From Herbaspirillum sp. meg3 (GTDB lineage Bacteria; Pseudomonadota; Gammaproteobacteria; Burkholderiales; Burkholderiaceae_D), in contig NZ_CP022736.1 in assembly GCF_002257565.1 (NCBI RefSeq), positions 4,712,001 to 4,776,000 on the forward strand: DNA of 64,000 bases. The letters are read 5' to 3'. Positions 1 through 9,085 of this stretch are shown here, in pieces. The translations under genes were made by a program, and so were the position numbers. The notes under the pieces were generated by a model that ran no database searches, was not told the origin of the DNA, and saw only the letters and a list, made by a program, of their open reading frames with translations. Positions within the stretch are counted from its first letter, which is position 1; each line of letters opens with the position of its first letter.

Positions 1-1187
1 GCAGAATAAGTCACCGCACCGCACAAACGCCAGCTGGCCTCCAACAAAAGCCGGCGTCCTGCTCGCTCGGCTCGCTCAGCACCCACGAATGGCCGAAATG
101 CTGTTACTAGCACCGCTTTCAACAATCGCAACCCAAGACCGACATGGCGATGCGCCGTCATATGCGCTTCAAAACGGGCAATATCGTCCGTACCAAGACG
201 CCCGGATGGGCGAGCTGCCAGCAAGTCAGCGGCCTCCCGCAGCAAACCGGAAAAGCGCGCTTCATAGGTATGCTCAGCCATAACCCGACGAAAACCACGT
301 TGCGCGGCGGCATCACGCTCTTCGGGATGCTTCAGTAGATGCCTAATTTGAGGAACCAAATCATCGATGGTCGAAAACACTGCCATCTCGGAGCCCACGC
401 TAAAGTATTTCTCAAGCCGTTCAGCTGGTTCTGTCATTAGAAAACCACCGGCACCGGGAACTTCGAAAATACGCGCCTTTATCTGCCGACTCTTGGTCGG
501 CAAGATCCCCTTGAACACAACTCCTGAATCGCCGAAATTCAAAGTAATACGTGATTCGCGGATGATGCTCTGCATTTGCTGCGCTGGCACAACCCCATTG
601 TTCCATCCCTTGCCATAGCAAGCCACCGGAACACCTTGTTGAATCAGCTTGGCAATCCACTGCGGACGATTACCATAAGAAGTGCCGACGAAAGTCACGT
701 CATGCTTGCACTCTGCAGATGGCAACGGCGCAAGCAGCGCATCGGAGTTCGCCGCCCATTGTAAGAGCCTTACATGCGACATACCGCTCGCGCTCGCACG
801 TGCCTGCGCTTCCGGATAGGTAGTGGCGTAGAGGTCAAAATACGGCGCCAGAAATCGAGAAAACTGCGCGTATTTCCAAGAGTCGTCAGTAGCCCAGTTG
901 ATCAGCACAGCACGGGACTTCTCGCGCAAGAGCTCAAGCGTCTCCAGCCAGACTTCGTACCCGAAGAGTACAAAAAAGATCGCATCAGGATCTTCGCGAA
1001 CCACCGTCTTAAGCAAGGCCTGGTTCAGCGCAGCAAAGTCGGTATAGGCGCTCTTATTGTATGACTCAAAAAACACTACGTCATGCCCGAGCTTACGCAG
1101 GGCGGGTAGAAAATTGACATACTCATAGCCTTCGCCACGGCGTGGATCGCCATAGTTATGCTCGCCAAAAACACAAAGGATTTTCAA
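1..1187 (-). CDS. CgeB-like glycosyltransferase (3' end cut by window edge)
   Basis: An open minus-strand frame of 395 codons runs off the left edge of the window. It has no ATG near its 5' end. Translation from the TTG at 1187 gives LKILCVFGEHNYGDPRRGEG, a typical N-terminus for CgeB / DUF3880-type glycosyltransferases. The C-terminal glycosyltransferase half is seen at about residues 160-320, with RQIKARIFEVPGAGGFLMTE at 234-253. The TTG overlaps the TGA stop of the upstream methyltransferase gene (TTGA), so the two are probably translationally coupled. It is probably a cytoplasmic sugar transferase for the surface glycan; donor and acceptor are unknown. The start is inferred from protein conservation because no strong Shine-Dalgarno sequence is visible. 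Confidence 0.8.
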   Translation of the reverse strand, partial: MKILCVFGEHNYGDPRRGEGYEYVNFLPALRKLGHDVVFFESYNKSAYTDFAALNQALLKTVVREDPDAIFFVLFGYEVWLETLELLREKSRAVLINWATDDSWKYAQFSRFLAPYFDLYATTYPEAQARASASGMSHVRLLQWAANSDALLAPLPSAECKHDVTFVGTSYGNRPQWIAKLIQQGVPVACYGKGWNNGVVPAQQMQSIIRESRITLNFGDSGVVFKGILPTKSRQIKARIFEVPGAGGFLMTEPAERLEKYFSVGSEMAVFSTIDDLVPQIRHLLKHPEERDAAAQRGFRRVMAEHTYEARFSGLLREAADLLAARPSGRLGTDDIARFEAHMTAHRHVGLGLRLLKAVLVTAFRPFVGAERAERAGRRLLLEASWRLCGAVTYS

Positions 1188-1975
1188 GATTTTTGAAAAG
1201 TAAACATACCGCAGCCATATTCAAGATCACGAGCATTTTCGAGTACCACATTCTCATGAAATGCACCCGCGTCATCTACCAAAGAAAAATCCACCAACGT
1301 CAACCCGGGAAACATCGCCACGACACTTTCGGCTGCATGCACACGATGCGCATTGAAGCAAATTCGTTCACGCCCCACCGGCAGAGAAAGATACAGCGTT
1401 CCTCCCTGCGCTATCACCCGAGCCAATTCACGAGCAGCCTTGTTAGAACCTTCTGGATCAATTGGATCGCCATAGCGCCCCAGACCGATATGCTCAATGA
1501 CGTGCAAACACGACAGTGAATTTACCGAGTCGTCCGCATTGGACAATGCCAGAATATCGCCACTACCACACGTCAGTCCGGACAAGCGCGCCTTGAGCGG
1601 TCGATAATCAATAAAAGTCACGTCCACGAATGCACTCAACACGCTGATCGTAAGCACGCTTGAACTAATATCGAAATGATGTTGCGGCGCTGACGCGCGA
1701 AGCTTTCTCGCGAGCCAAGCCCCTTGATAGAAATAGTGAGCGTCGAAGGGAGTATGGGTGCTCCAGTCCCCTAGCGAAGGTTGCATGTCCCCATATCGCA
1801 AGATTTGGCCGGTTGCCGCTGCAGCCTTGCGATATCTCGACCAATGCAAAAAAAAGGTCGGCAGATACAGCAAACCGACGATCGGCCTCGGATAGAGCAT
1901 CGCCTTAACCCAGTTTCTTGCTATCGCTCTCAAATTTAAACTCAATTCTTTACTCCTGCGCAGCACAAAAGGCAT
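1184..1975 (-). CDS. DUF268-family SAM methyltransferase-like protein
   Basis: This 263-residue protein carries the DUF268 hallmark HVIEHIGLGRYGDP at residues 158-171, followed by a Rossmann-like stretch (GGTLYLSLPVG, about 191-201). That layout fits a class I methyltransferase fold. The N-terminus has a hydrophobic patch (about 28-44) that could hold it at the membrane. It sits between a GT2 gene (13 bases upstream) and the CgeB-like gene (4-base overlap), inside the polysaccharide locus. A role in O-methylating a sugar or the chain end is an inference; DUF268 proteins have no well-defined reaction. The family call is firm, the function is not. Confidence 0.75.
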   Translation of the reverse strand: MPFVLRRSKELSLNLRAIARNWVKAMLYPRPIVGLLYLPTFFLHWSRYRKAAAATGQILRYGDMQPSLGDWSTHTPFDAHYFYQGAWLARKLRASAPQHHFDISSSVLTISVLSAFVDVTFIDYRPLKARLSGLTCGSGDILALSNADDSVNSLSCLHVIEHIGLGRYGDPIDPEGSNKAARELARVIAQGGTLYLSLPVGRERICFNAHRVHAAESVVAMFPGLTLVDFSLVDDAGAFHENVVLENARDLEYGCGMFTFQKS

Positions 1976-1988
1976 TCATCAAACGCCT

Positions 1989-2822
1989 TCATTTATGTTT
2001 TTTGTAGAGACCTAAGGTCTTAAGCACAACCTTGGCAAGAGACCGGGCCAAAAAATAACCGCGCAACTTACACTCACCAACCCAGGAACGTATCCAGAGA
2101 TTCTTCTTCAATGCCCTCGAGATTTCATCGATCGCCTTGCTACGCGATTGTGTACTGACACCTCCATCGTGAACGCATGTCACCAGCATGGGCACATGCA
2201 CGACCCGCTCAACCAATGCTCCGCGCAACAGCCATTCATAATCCATGGCAAGTTTGAAAGCGTGATCGAAATTGCCATATTTTTCAAAGTAGGAACGATG
2301 CGTCAACATGCTCGGCTGCGGGATCATATGACCGTACATCATCTTGCTCGGCACGAAATCAATGGAGGTACGACTGAGCACTTGCTCGCTTTCGCGATCC
2401 AGCAAGTCGCAATCTCCATATAGAATCGCCGGCTGGCTGTATTGCTCAATCAATGTCACCATACGCTCGATTACGTCGGGGCCAGCCAATGCATCGTCGG
2501 CGTTCAGGAACAGCACATATTCGCCGGTGGTGTGCGCCAGACCTTTGTTGAAAGCATCGGAAATACCTGCATCCTTTTCACTGATCCAATAGGCATACCT
2601 GTCGGCATGAACCTTGATGGCGTCAACAGTCCCGTCCGTAGACCCTCCATCAATGACGATATACTCAATGTGAGGATAGGATTGTTGCAAGACACTCTCG
2701 ATAGTTTGTCCGATAAAACGAACCCCGTTGCGAACAACGGTAACGATCGAGATACGAGGAGCAAAGGAAATTGGCGTACTTGCATCGGACTTCAATGCTG
2801 ATATTGTCATGGAATCAGCCAT
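1989..2822 (-). CDS. Family 2 glycosyltransferase
   Basis: A 277-residue GT-A protein. The N-terminal nucleotide-binding fold starts at ISIVTVVRNG (about 24-33) and includes IDGGSTDGT (57-65). The DxD-like metal site is NADD at 107-110, and acceptor-side motifs follow (HMIPQPSMLTHRSYF). It resembles the WcaA/WcaE-like enzymes of exopolysaccharide clusters. It should add one sugar to the lipid-linked repeat unit at the inner face of the membrane; the sugar cannot be told from sequence. It is the first gene of a short leftward unit with the DUF268 and CgeB-like genes, facing away from the ABC exporter. ATG at 2822 is used; another in-frame ATG lies at residue 5. Confidence 0.85.
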   Translation of the reverse strand: MADSMTISALKSDASTPISFAPRISIVTVVRNGVRFIGQTIESVLQQSYPHIEYIVIDGGSTDGTVDAIKVHADRYAYWISEKDAGISDAFNKGLAHTTGEYVLFLNADDALAGPDVIERMVTLIEQYSQPAILYGDCDLLDRESEQVLSRTSIDFVPSKMMYGHMIPQPSMLTHRSYFEKYGNFDHAFKLAMDYEWLLRGALVERVVHVPMLVTCVHDGGVSTQSRSKAIDEISRALKKNLWIRSWVGECKLRGYFLARSLAKVVLKTLGLYKKHK

Positions 2823-3000
2823 TAGATAATTTCAAATACTTACGTTTGTTTTTATGGCTCGCTAAAACCTGGCGCTTGCCCAATACCGTTTCCTCGAGCA
2901 GTGAATAAGCCCATTCTGATCGATGAAGCTACCAAATTTCCTTAGGCGTAAAGCCAGCCTGCTTCGTTTTTCTTTGAAGCTCAATTTACCGCCGACAGCG

Positions 3001-3049
3001 AATGGTAAAATTTGAAGATAGCGCTAAAACGCAGAATTTTACTACCATT
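3001..3049. repeat. Interrupted inverted repeat upstream of ABC exporter
   Basis: The arms AATGGTAAAATT (3001-3012) and AATTTTACTACCATT (3035-3049) are reverse complements apart from a 3-base insertion. The repeat lies 19 bases before the ABC exporter start, in the divergent region between two transcription units. It could be an operator or a leader hairpin. No known regulator site is recognised. Confidence 0.4.
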
Positions 3050-3067
3050 TTCCTTAAGAAAGCTTGC

Positions 3068-4828
3068 ATGATTCGCCAATTGTGGACAGTTTTACGTGAT
3101 GCCGATGACTCAAAATTCCGCCTTCCACTGTTTTTCCTGTCCTGTGTCGTCGTAGCACTGCTCGAATTGATCGGCGTCGGCGTCATTCCACTCTTCGTGA
3201 CGGTACTTCTCAAGCCCGAACTACTGAGTGCGGCGAACACCAAGTATTTTCACGGCACGTTCGACATGTCGGAAAATCGCCTGACAGCGGTTCTACTCGT
3301 TGGTCTTACCATCTCAGCCTTCCTTGCAGCAAAAGCAGCAATCACGCTATTGCTGGGGCTGCACCAGAATCATGTTCTTGCCCGCTATCAGACCGCTCTT
3401 TCTTCCAAACTCTTGACGCGCTATCTGACTTGGCCGTACGAAACACACTTACAGAAAAATTCGTCAGAGCTAGTGCGGAACGCGATCAACGTACCAGTTT
3501 CAATTGTCAACAGTCTTCTCAGTATCAGCGTCGTTGCAACAGAAAGCCTTCTGATCGTCTTCGCTGCAGCCTTACTTATTGCTTACCATCCGATCATTAC
3601 GCTAGTTTCAATAACCCTGCTTGGCATGATCGTGGGCGCACTTTTCTTTTTTTTCAAATCACATCTCGCACGCTTGGGTAAGGAAGCCAATAGCGCTGCA
3701 GTCGAAACCATGAAGTGGATCAATCAGACTTTAGGCGGCATCAAGGAAATCAAGGTAGCTCACCGGGAGTCCTATTTTCACGATCGCTATCTGAAGAATT
3801 TTAAGGACTTTTCGGAACTTACCCTAAAGACCCAGTATATTCTGCAAGCACCAAGACTGTTCATGGAGCTAGTCGCTATCCTGGCCATGGTTGCGCTGGC
3901 CGCACTCCTGATGAGCTATGATAAACCCGAGAACGTTTTACCGATAATGGCGCTCTTCGGCGCCGCGTCGCTCCGCCTGATCCCCTCTGCAAACCGGGTC
4001 TGGAATGCGATTGCCACCATTCGCACAAATATTGTTTATATCGACACATATATAGCCGACATAGCGCATGCTCCGCCACCTGAACAGGACAATCACCTAA
4101 GCCTTGATGACTGGACATTATGTGATGGCATCCACTTCTCCAATGTAGGTTATAGCTACGAACAAAGCCAACGTCCTGCACTTGAAGGACTCGAATTCTC
4201 GGTCCCCCGCGGGCGGACCGTAGGTATCGCTGGCCGCTCCGGCGCCGGCAAGTCCACCCTGCTCGATATCCTGCTTGGCCTCCACCATTCGGACAGCGGC
4301 GACATCACAGTGGATGGAAAGAGCATCTGGTCAAATCTACGTGCATGGCGCGCCACGATCGGCTACGTACCACAGCAAATCTTCTTGCTGGACGATACGA
4401 TCCGTCGCAACATCGCGCTCGGAGAGAATGACGACAACATTGACGATGCTCGCATCAATACGGTGTTGACACAAGCCAGCCTGCACGACTTTGTGTCGAC
4501 TCTGCCGCTCAAGCTAAATACACGACTGGGAGAAAGAGGCGCGAGATTGTCAGGTGGACAGCGCCAGCGCATTGGTATTGCACGTGCGCTGTATCGTCGC
4601 CCGAGTGTCCTCATCCTGGATGAAGCCACCTCGGCACTAGATCACGAAACAGAACAAGCGATCGCCGAAACCTTGCAAAAATTGCGTGGTGAAATCACCA
4701 TTTTCATTATTGCGCATCATTCCGCAACGATGTTGCTATGCGATGATATCCACGTATTGGATCAAGGAAAACTTGTTACCAGCGGGACGCCTGCAGAACT
4801 TGAGGAAAAAGGCATTCACTTCAAGTAG
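3068..4828 (+). CDS. ABC exporter, half-transporter (candidate glycan flippase)
   Basis: A fused membrane/ATPase protein of 586 residues. The N-terminal half (to about 320) has about six hydrophobic segments. The C-terminal ATPase has Walker A GRSGAGKST (about 388), a Q-loop (YVPQQ), signature LSGGQRQR (about 494), Walker B VLILDEATSALD (about 513) and a His switch (IIAHH). Size and layout match MsbA/PglK-type exporters, and PglK flips a lipid-linked oligosaccharide. As no Wzx is visible here, flippase is a reasonable inference. Start: ATG 3068 gives a normal N-terminus just before the first membrane helix; an ATG at 3002 would add 22 atypical residues. It is the only plus-strand gene in the locus, and its end overlaps the next, opposing gene by 8 bases. 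Confidence 0.85.
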   Translation: MIRQLWTVLRDADDSKFRLPLFFLSCVVVALLELIGVGVIPLFVTVLLKPELLSAANTKYFHGTFDMSENRLTAVLLVGLTISAFLAAKAAITLLLGLHQNHVLARYQTALSSKLLTRYLTWPYETHLQKNSSELVRNAINVPVSIVNSLLSISVVATESLLIVFAAALLIAYHPIITLVSITLLGMIVGALFFFFKSHLARLGKEANSAAVETMKWINQTLGGIKEIKVAHRESYFHDRYLKNFKDFSELTLKTQYILQAPRLFMELVAILAMVALAALLMSYDKPENVLPIMALFGAASLRLIPSANRVWNAIATIRTNIVYIDTYIADIAHAPPPEQDNHLSLDDWTLCDGIHFSNVGYSYEQSQRPALEGLEFSVPRGRTVGIAGRSGAGKSTLLDILLGLHHSDSGDITVDGKSIWSNLRAWRATIGYVPQQIFLLDDTIRRNIALGENDDNIDDARINTVLTQASLHDFVSTLPLKLNTRLGERGARLSGGQRQRIGIARALYRRPSVLILDEATSALDHETEQAIAETLQKLRGEITIFIIAHHSATMLLCDDIHVLDQGKLVTSGTPAELEEKGIHFK

Positions 4829-5852
4829 ATGACCGCCGTGCAGTAAAACGTTGATGCGCGCCCAATATGGCGCGATACGTCGCCGGTGGCATACCCAATA
4901 CACCCGATAACCAAGTTGGCGCCAAGATTCCGGCAAGGCAAAGAAAATAGTATTGCCCGGAACGCATCCTGGAACGCCAGCTAGATTCTGTCGAGACCTC
5001 CATAGGGATAGCATCCACTTCCCACAATTGCAGCAACGAATCCACCGTATATTCGGCGTAGCCGGCTTCGAGTGCTTCCTTGCGCATTAAGGCATCCACC
5101 AACAGTGGCCGGATGTATGCGATATCTTCATGAGGGATGTAGCGGGTAGCGCCTTCGCGTTCCGGATCTCTTGTGGTGACCGAACCATAATCGCGCAAAC
5201 CAAATGGTGTCGCCAATTTGGCAACCTTGCCATCAATCAGCAAAAGACCATTGGTCAGCAATTCCATCGATGAATACTTGATGTCCGGCGTCATGAACGA
5301 AAAGGCCTTGCGCGTTGACTCTGTTCGCCTGACCGCATAGAACAGCGGAATCGAGCCTACAGCTGTGTACGCAAAATAGAACATGGCTCGCTGAATGAAG
5401 CGCACGTGATCAAATCGACTTCCGACGTCTAGATCATTTCCCAGCGCAATGCCATTGGAAATACCCAATTTCTGCGGATAGTAACGCAGCGACCATACCT
5501 GCCCTATCGCGGCCGCATAGTCGGAGTGCGAATCAAGAAAGTCGGCACATCTATCTGCTGCGTCTGGGAAAAAGAAGTCATCGTCGCCACACATAAGTAC
5601 ATAGGGCGTCTTAACCAGCTCAAGTCCTTTATGAAGACGCATGCCGAGATGCAACGACGATTCGAAACGATAATGCTCAACCAATGGAAACGCATCGATG
5701 ACGACACGATTTTTTTCGGCCACGTCGTCATTGCTGCCGTCCAGTACCAGAACGCGATACTGACTCCCCATATCGGCAAGAAAATGAAGCAGCCGCGCAA
5801 TCTCGCTGGGACGATTGTATGTCGGGATGATGATGGTGATCTGGTTATTCAT
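4821..5852 (-). CDS. TIGR00180-type family 2 glycosyltransferase
   Basis: A 343-residue protein with a GT-A N-terminal domain: ITIIIPTYNRPSEIARLL at about 5-22 and the metal-binding GDDDFF at 89-94. The long C-terminal half (YHR/FGLRDYG region) is typical of the TIGR00180 glycosyltransferase set often found in capsule and O-antigen clusters. Its sugar donor is unknown. It is the last gene of the long leftward operon that begins with the pseudaminic-acid genes. Its 3' end overlaps that of the plus-strand ABC exporter by 8 bases, so no classic terminator separates the two converging units. Confidence 0.8.
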   Translation of the reverse strand: MNNQITIIIPTYNRPSEIARLLHFLADMGSQYRVLVLDGSNDDVAEKNRVVIDAFPLVEHYRFESSLHLGMRLHKGLELVKTPYVLMCGDDDFFFPDAADRCADFLDSHSDYAAAIGQVWSLRYYPQKLGISNGIALGNDLDVGSRFDHVRFIQRAMFYFAYTAVGSIPLFYAVRRTESTRKAFSFMTPDIKYSSMELLTNGLLLIDGKVAKLATPFGLRDYGSVTTRDPEREGATRYIPHEDIAYIRPLLVDALMRKEALEAGYAEYTVDSLLQLWEVDAIPMEVSTESSWRSRMRSGQYYFLCLAGILAPTWLSGVLGMPPATYRAILGAHQRFTARRSST

Positions 5853-5885
5853 GTCGTATATCGATATTGACCGGATTTAGGTGAT

Positions 5886-6548
5886 TTACTTACCATCCAG
5901 ACGAAAAATGTCTCGTAGGACGTCTTGCTGCAAGGGTTTGAAGAGCAGTCCCTCGGGTCCGCGAAACACCGCGGTTTCGCCTGGCGTATCGCTATTAATG
6001 ACACTGACGCCTTGCGCCAAGATGGAGTTTTTTCTGACGTGAGATCGTCCGATGATCGCAGTGTTCGGATACATCACCACCCCCTCCTCAAGCACCGGCG
6101 CCACACCATGGTTTTTGCCGACAGTGGAATTCTGATAAAGCACCAAATAGTCGTTGTACGTTGCCTTGGCCAGAACAATTCCCACAGAATGTCCGATGAA
6201 AAATTTTTCAGGCAAGGCAATCTCATAAAAACAATCGATGCCGTTCAGGGCTTTATTCAACAGAAAAAGCTTGGTGCAGACCTCCACGTCGCCACCGTTG
6301 CGCCAGATCGTATTGGAAAGAAAATAGAGATAAATACAATACTGGGTGGAGTGCAAATAGTGAAACTGGTTCTCTTTCCAACAACGCACAGAGTTAATGC
6401 ATTTTTGCAAACGAGCAAGGCTCTCATCGAGGTGTTTATCAATATGTGTGCCGACAGAAACCCTGCCGGCGGGAAAGAAATTCTCCAGCTGCCTGACCGT
6501 ATAATCGACAAGATCGGACCGAGATAAATTAATCAGCTGCATCGCCAT
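5886..6548 (-). CDS. Left-handed beta-helix acyltransferase, CysE-like
   Basis: 220 residues. The N-terminal half is helical and the C-terminal half is a hexapeptide-repeat region (about 120-195), for example VLEEGVVMYPNTAIIGRSHV and NSILAQGVSVIN. The repeat arrangement resembles serine O-acetyltransferases, but the helical part is divergent. In this locus an O- or N-acetylation of a sugar nucleotide or glycan is more likely than cysteine synthesis; that is inference. A Shine-Dalgarno AAGGA lies 5 bases before the ATG at 6548. The start overlaps the upstream reductase gene by 20 bases, so it is co-translated with the CDP-sugar cassette. Confidence 0.7.
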   Translation of the reverse strand: MAMQLINLSRSDLVDYTVRQLENFFPAGRVSVGTHIDKHLDESLARLQKCINSVRCWKENQFHYLHSTQYCIYLYFLSNTIWRNGGDVEVCTKLFLLNKALNGIDCFYEIALPEKFFIGHSVGIVLAKATYNDYLVLYQNSTVGKNHGVAPVLEEGVVMYPNTAIIGRSHVRKNSILAQGVSVINSDTPGETAVFRGPEGLLFKPLQQDVLRDIFRLDGK

Positions 6549-7377
6549 TAACGTCCTTGATGTACAAATTGAGGAAATCGAGCAACGCGACTGGCATCAC
6601 GCCAAGCTCACGCAAGCGCGTAATATCACATACCGGCGATGCGCCTCCGATCCCCCCTACTCCAAATTGAATATTCCACCCATTGTGATTCAGGAAGTTC
6701 ACGATATCCTGATTAGAAACGTTCTGGCCGCTCGCCACATTAACGATACCGGTGACATTCTCATCCAACATGATTTTCAGTGACGCCACAACATCATCAA
6801 CATGTACGTAATCGCGACTAAAATCCGGCGAGGAGGCGAGCGAAAATTCACGCATCTCCCTCGCCTGTTGCAAAAGCCTGGACAGAAATCCCGGGGAACC
6901 TGGCGCGCTATCGTACACATTCGCCAATCTGGCTACGCACGCGCGACTTCCTGAGTCCATCACACATAGATTCTCCCCCAGCGCCTTAGACAAGTCGTAG
7001 AGATGGCGAGGATTCTGTGGATCCAGACACAATGCCTGCCCTTCCTTACCGTGCGACAGACCGTCGTAAACTCGGGTAGATGACAGATAGACGAGACGAT
7101 CAAACCTGGAATGAGACAAAATCTTGCTGAGGAAAGACACATGCGCTTCGACCGTCTCAAATGGCTTAGCTGCGTAGTCGGCAGTCAGACCAATGCAATA
7201 GAACACTCGACCGAGATCTCTCTCGAATATCTCGGCACTACCCCGTTCCGGCGCGTAACATGCATCGCCCCCACGACGCAGCGCCTGTACGATGCGCTGG
7301 CCGATGAAACCGCTGGCGCCGAGCACCGTATAGCCTTGCACCCCACCCGCAACAACTGGAAGTCCACCGCTATTCAA
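6529..7377 (-). CDS. SDR-type NAD(P)-dependent sugar 4-ketoreductase/epimerase
   Basis: An extended SDR protein of 282 residues. The glycine-rich NAD(P) loop is VLGASGFIGQ (about 18-27), the active-site Ser lies in YLSSTRVYDG and the Tyr/Lys pair in YDLSKALGE. It follows the CDP-glucose dehydratase, epimerase and C-methyltransferase, so reduction of the 4-keto group of a CDP-6-deoxy-4-ulose is the natural last step; the stereochemistry cannot be read. Start: TTG at 7377, with a perfectly placed GGAG seven bases before it and a TTGA overlap with the acetyltransferase stop. No ATG lies nearby. Confidence 0.8.
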   Translation of the reverse strand: MNSGGLPVVAGGVQGYTVLGASGFIGQRIVQALRRGGDACYAPERGSAEIFERDLGRVFYCIGLTADYAAKPFETVEAHVSFLSKILSHSRFDRLVYLSSTRVYDGLSHGKEGQALCLDPQNPRHLYDLSKALGENLCVMDSGSRACVARLANVYDSAPGSPGFLSRLLQQAREMREFSLASSPDFSRDYVHVDDVVASLKIMLDENVTGIVNVASGQNVSNQDIVNFLNHNGWNIQFGVGGIGGASPVCDITRLRELGVMPVALLDFLNLYIKDVNGDAAD

Positions 7378-7862
7378 TGCCGCTCTCCGATCTTACGCAG
7401 CGGATTGCCGGCATAGACACCGTAAGCATGCAAAGTCCCTCGGATCAATGAACCAGCAGCGACGACACATCCTTCCTCAATATTGGCGCCGTCGAGAATC
7501 ACGCAGTTTGCACCAATCCAAACATCGTCCCCAATCTTGATTCCACCTTTACTCCTCATGAATCCCTGCGAAGAAATCAAGGCATTGCGATCCGCATACG
7601 CATGATTGGTAGATGCGAACGTGCAGTTCGCCGCCACAGCAACATGTCGGCCAATTGATATGCCGTTTCCGGTGTACATCACACATCCGGAGTTGATCAC
7701 GGAGTGATCGCCGATGACAACATCACCGGTTCCACCAGCTGGCTTTATCTTCACAAAAGCATCGATAACAACATGAGGCCCGATCACAATTCTGGTTCCA
7801 CGGACCGAATCCTCAATATCGGCGAGCCCAGAGACTCTTGCTGAGTCGGCAATGTCGATCAT
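7374..7862 (-). CDS. Hexapeptide-repeat O-acetyltransferase (WbbJ/maltose-acetyltransferase type)
   Basis: A 162-residue left-handed beta-helix protein made of hexapeptide turns (VIGPHVVIDAFVKI, GDHSVINSGCVM, GDDVWIGANCVILDGANI). The acetyl-CoA transferase His is probably in STNHAYADRN. It ends with the usual IEEGCVVAAGSLI and AGNPLRKIGERH elements of the maltose/galactoside acetyltransferase group. The ATG at 7862 forms an ATGA overlap with the stop of the C-methyltransferase gene, which decides the start against a longer frame at 7910. Likely role: O-acetylation of the branched CDP-sugar or of the residue made from it. Confidence 0.82.
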   Translation of the reverse strand: MIDIADSARVSGLADIEDSVRGTRIVIGPHVVIDAFVKIKPAGGTGDVVIGDHSVINSGCVMYTGNGISIGRHVAVAANCTFASTNHAYADRNALISSQGFMRSKGGIKIGDDVWIGANCVILDGANIEEGCVVAAGSLIRGTLHAYGVYAGNPLRKIGERH

Positions 7863-9085
7863 TTGAATATTCTCATTTCTGGTACTGCCGCAACAAATTC
7901 GCCCCCCCATTCACGAACATAGCCATGCAGAGAAACCACTTCATCGGCAATATTCCAGGGCAGAATCAATATTACGTCAGGCTTGCGCTCACGCAACACC
8001 TCAGGCGGTAGTACAGGAATATGACTTCCCGGCAAATATTTATTTTGCTTCGACGGTGCCGCATCGCAGACATAGGGCAACAAATCGGGCTTGATGCCGG
8101 CATAGTTCAGCAAGGTGTTGCCTTTGGCCGCTGCGCCATACGCGGCGACCTTCTTGCCCGCCTTCTTTTGCTCGATCAGATATTGCAGCAGATCATCCTT
8201 GACCCGATCCGCTCGCTGCTGGAATGACGTATACGTGGACAGCTGTTGCATACCGCGTGAACACTCTTCATCCAGAACTTTTCTGACTGCGTCGGTCTCG
8301 ACGTGCGAGGCATCCTTGCGACAGCCGTAAACACGCAGACTACCGCCGTGAGTATTCAGTAGCTCAACATCCCATATGCGCAAGCCTTGCGATTCAAATA
8401 TCCGGCTAACCGCGTAGAGCGATAGATATGAAAAATGTTCATGGTAGACCGTATCGAACTGATTCTCTTCAAGCAGCCTCAACAAATGAGGAAACTCCAG
8501 CGTGACAACCCCCTCCGGATTCAACACCTCACACAATCCTGCTGTGAAATCATTGATATCAGGGACGTGAGCAAAGACGTTGTTGCCCAGCACCAGATCT
8601 GCTCCGCGAGACTGTGCGACCAGGCGCTTGGCCAATTCCAATCCAAAAAATTCTCTCAACACAGGTATGCCGAGTTGCTCCGCTGCTGCAGCGGTACTGG
8701 CGGTTGGCTCGATTCCAAGACAAGGAATTTTCTTTGCAACGAAGTTCTTCAACAAGTAACCATCATTGGATGCAACTTCCACCACGTGGCTATCAGGGCC
8801 AAGTGCAAACTGCTGCGTCACCTTATCGACATATTTCTCTGCGTGGACAAGCCAGCTTTGCGATACAGAAGAAAAATAAGCATAGTCCGCGTTGAAAAGT
8901 TCATCGGCCTGTGCGTAGTCTTCCGTCTGCACCAACCAGCACTGATCACATACAAACAATTTCAGCGGGAAATAAGTTTCCGTCTTTTTAGCATCGGCTG
9001 GCGCAATATATGCATTTGATGGCGGCGCAAACCCCAAGTCCAAAAATACGTTGGAGAGGGGATGCTGACAGTGACGACAATTCAT
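7859..9085 (-). CDS. NDP-sugar C-methyltransferase (TylC3/NovU type)
   Basis: A 408-residue protein with the three-part layout of sugar C-methyltransferases. There is an N-terminal zinc site with Cys3/Cys6 and Cys46/Cys49, a SAM-binding domain with VVEVASNDGYLL (about 101-112) and the YHEHFSYLS motif (about 213-221), and a C-terminal domain with AAYGAAAKGNTLLNY and LPGSHIPVL. The family methylates C-3 (or C-5) of NDP-4-keto-6-deoxyhexoses, using the keto group for carbanion chemistry. Placed right after rfbF, rfbG and an epimerase, its substrate should be a CDP-4-keto-6-deoxyhexose, giving a branched 3-C-methyl sugar. It overlaps both neighbours by 4 bases (ATGA). Confidence 0.88.
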   Translation of the reverse strand: MNCRHCQHPLSNVFLDLGFAPPSNAYIAPADAKKTETYFPLKLFVCDQCWLVQTEDYAQADELFNADYAYFSSVSQSWLVHAEKYVDKVTQQFALGPDSHVVEVASNDGYLLKNFVAKKIPCLGIEPTASTAAAAEQLGIPVLREFFGLELAKRLVAQSRGADLVLGNNVFAHVPDINDFTAGLCEVLNPEGVVTLEFPHLLRLLEENQFDTVYHEHFSYLSLYAVSRIFESQGLRIWDVELLNTHGGSLRVYGCRKDASHVETDAVRKVLDEECSRGMQQLSTYTSFQQRADRVKDDLLQYLIEQKKAGKKVAAYGAAAKGNTLLNYAGIKPDLLPYVCDAAPSKQNKYLPGSHIPVLPPEVLRERKPDVILILPWNIADEVVSLHGYVREWGGEFVAAVPEMRIFK

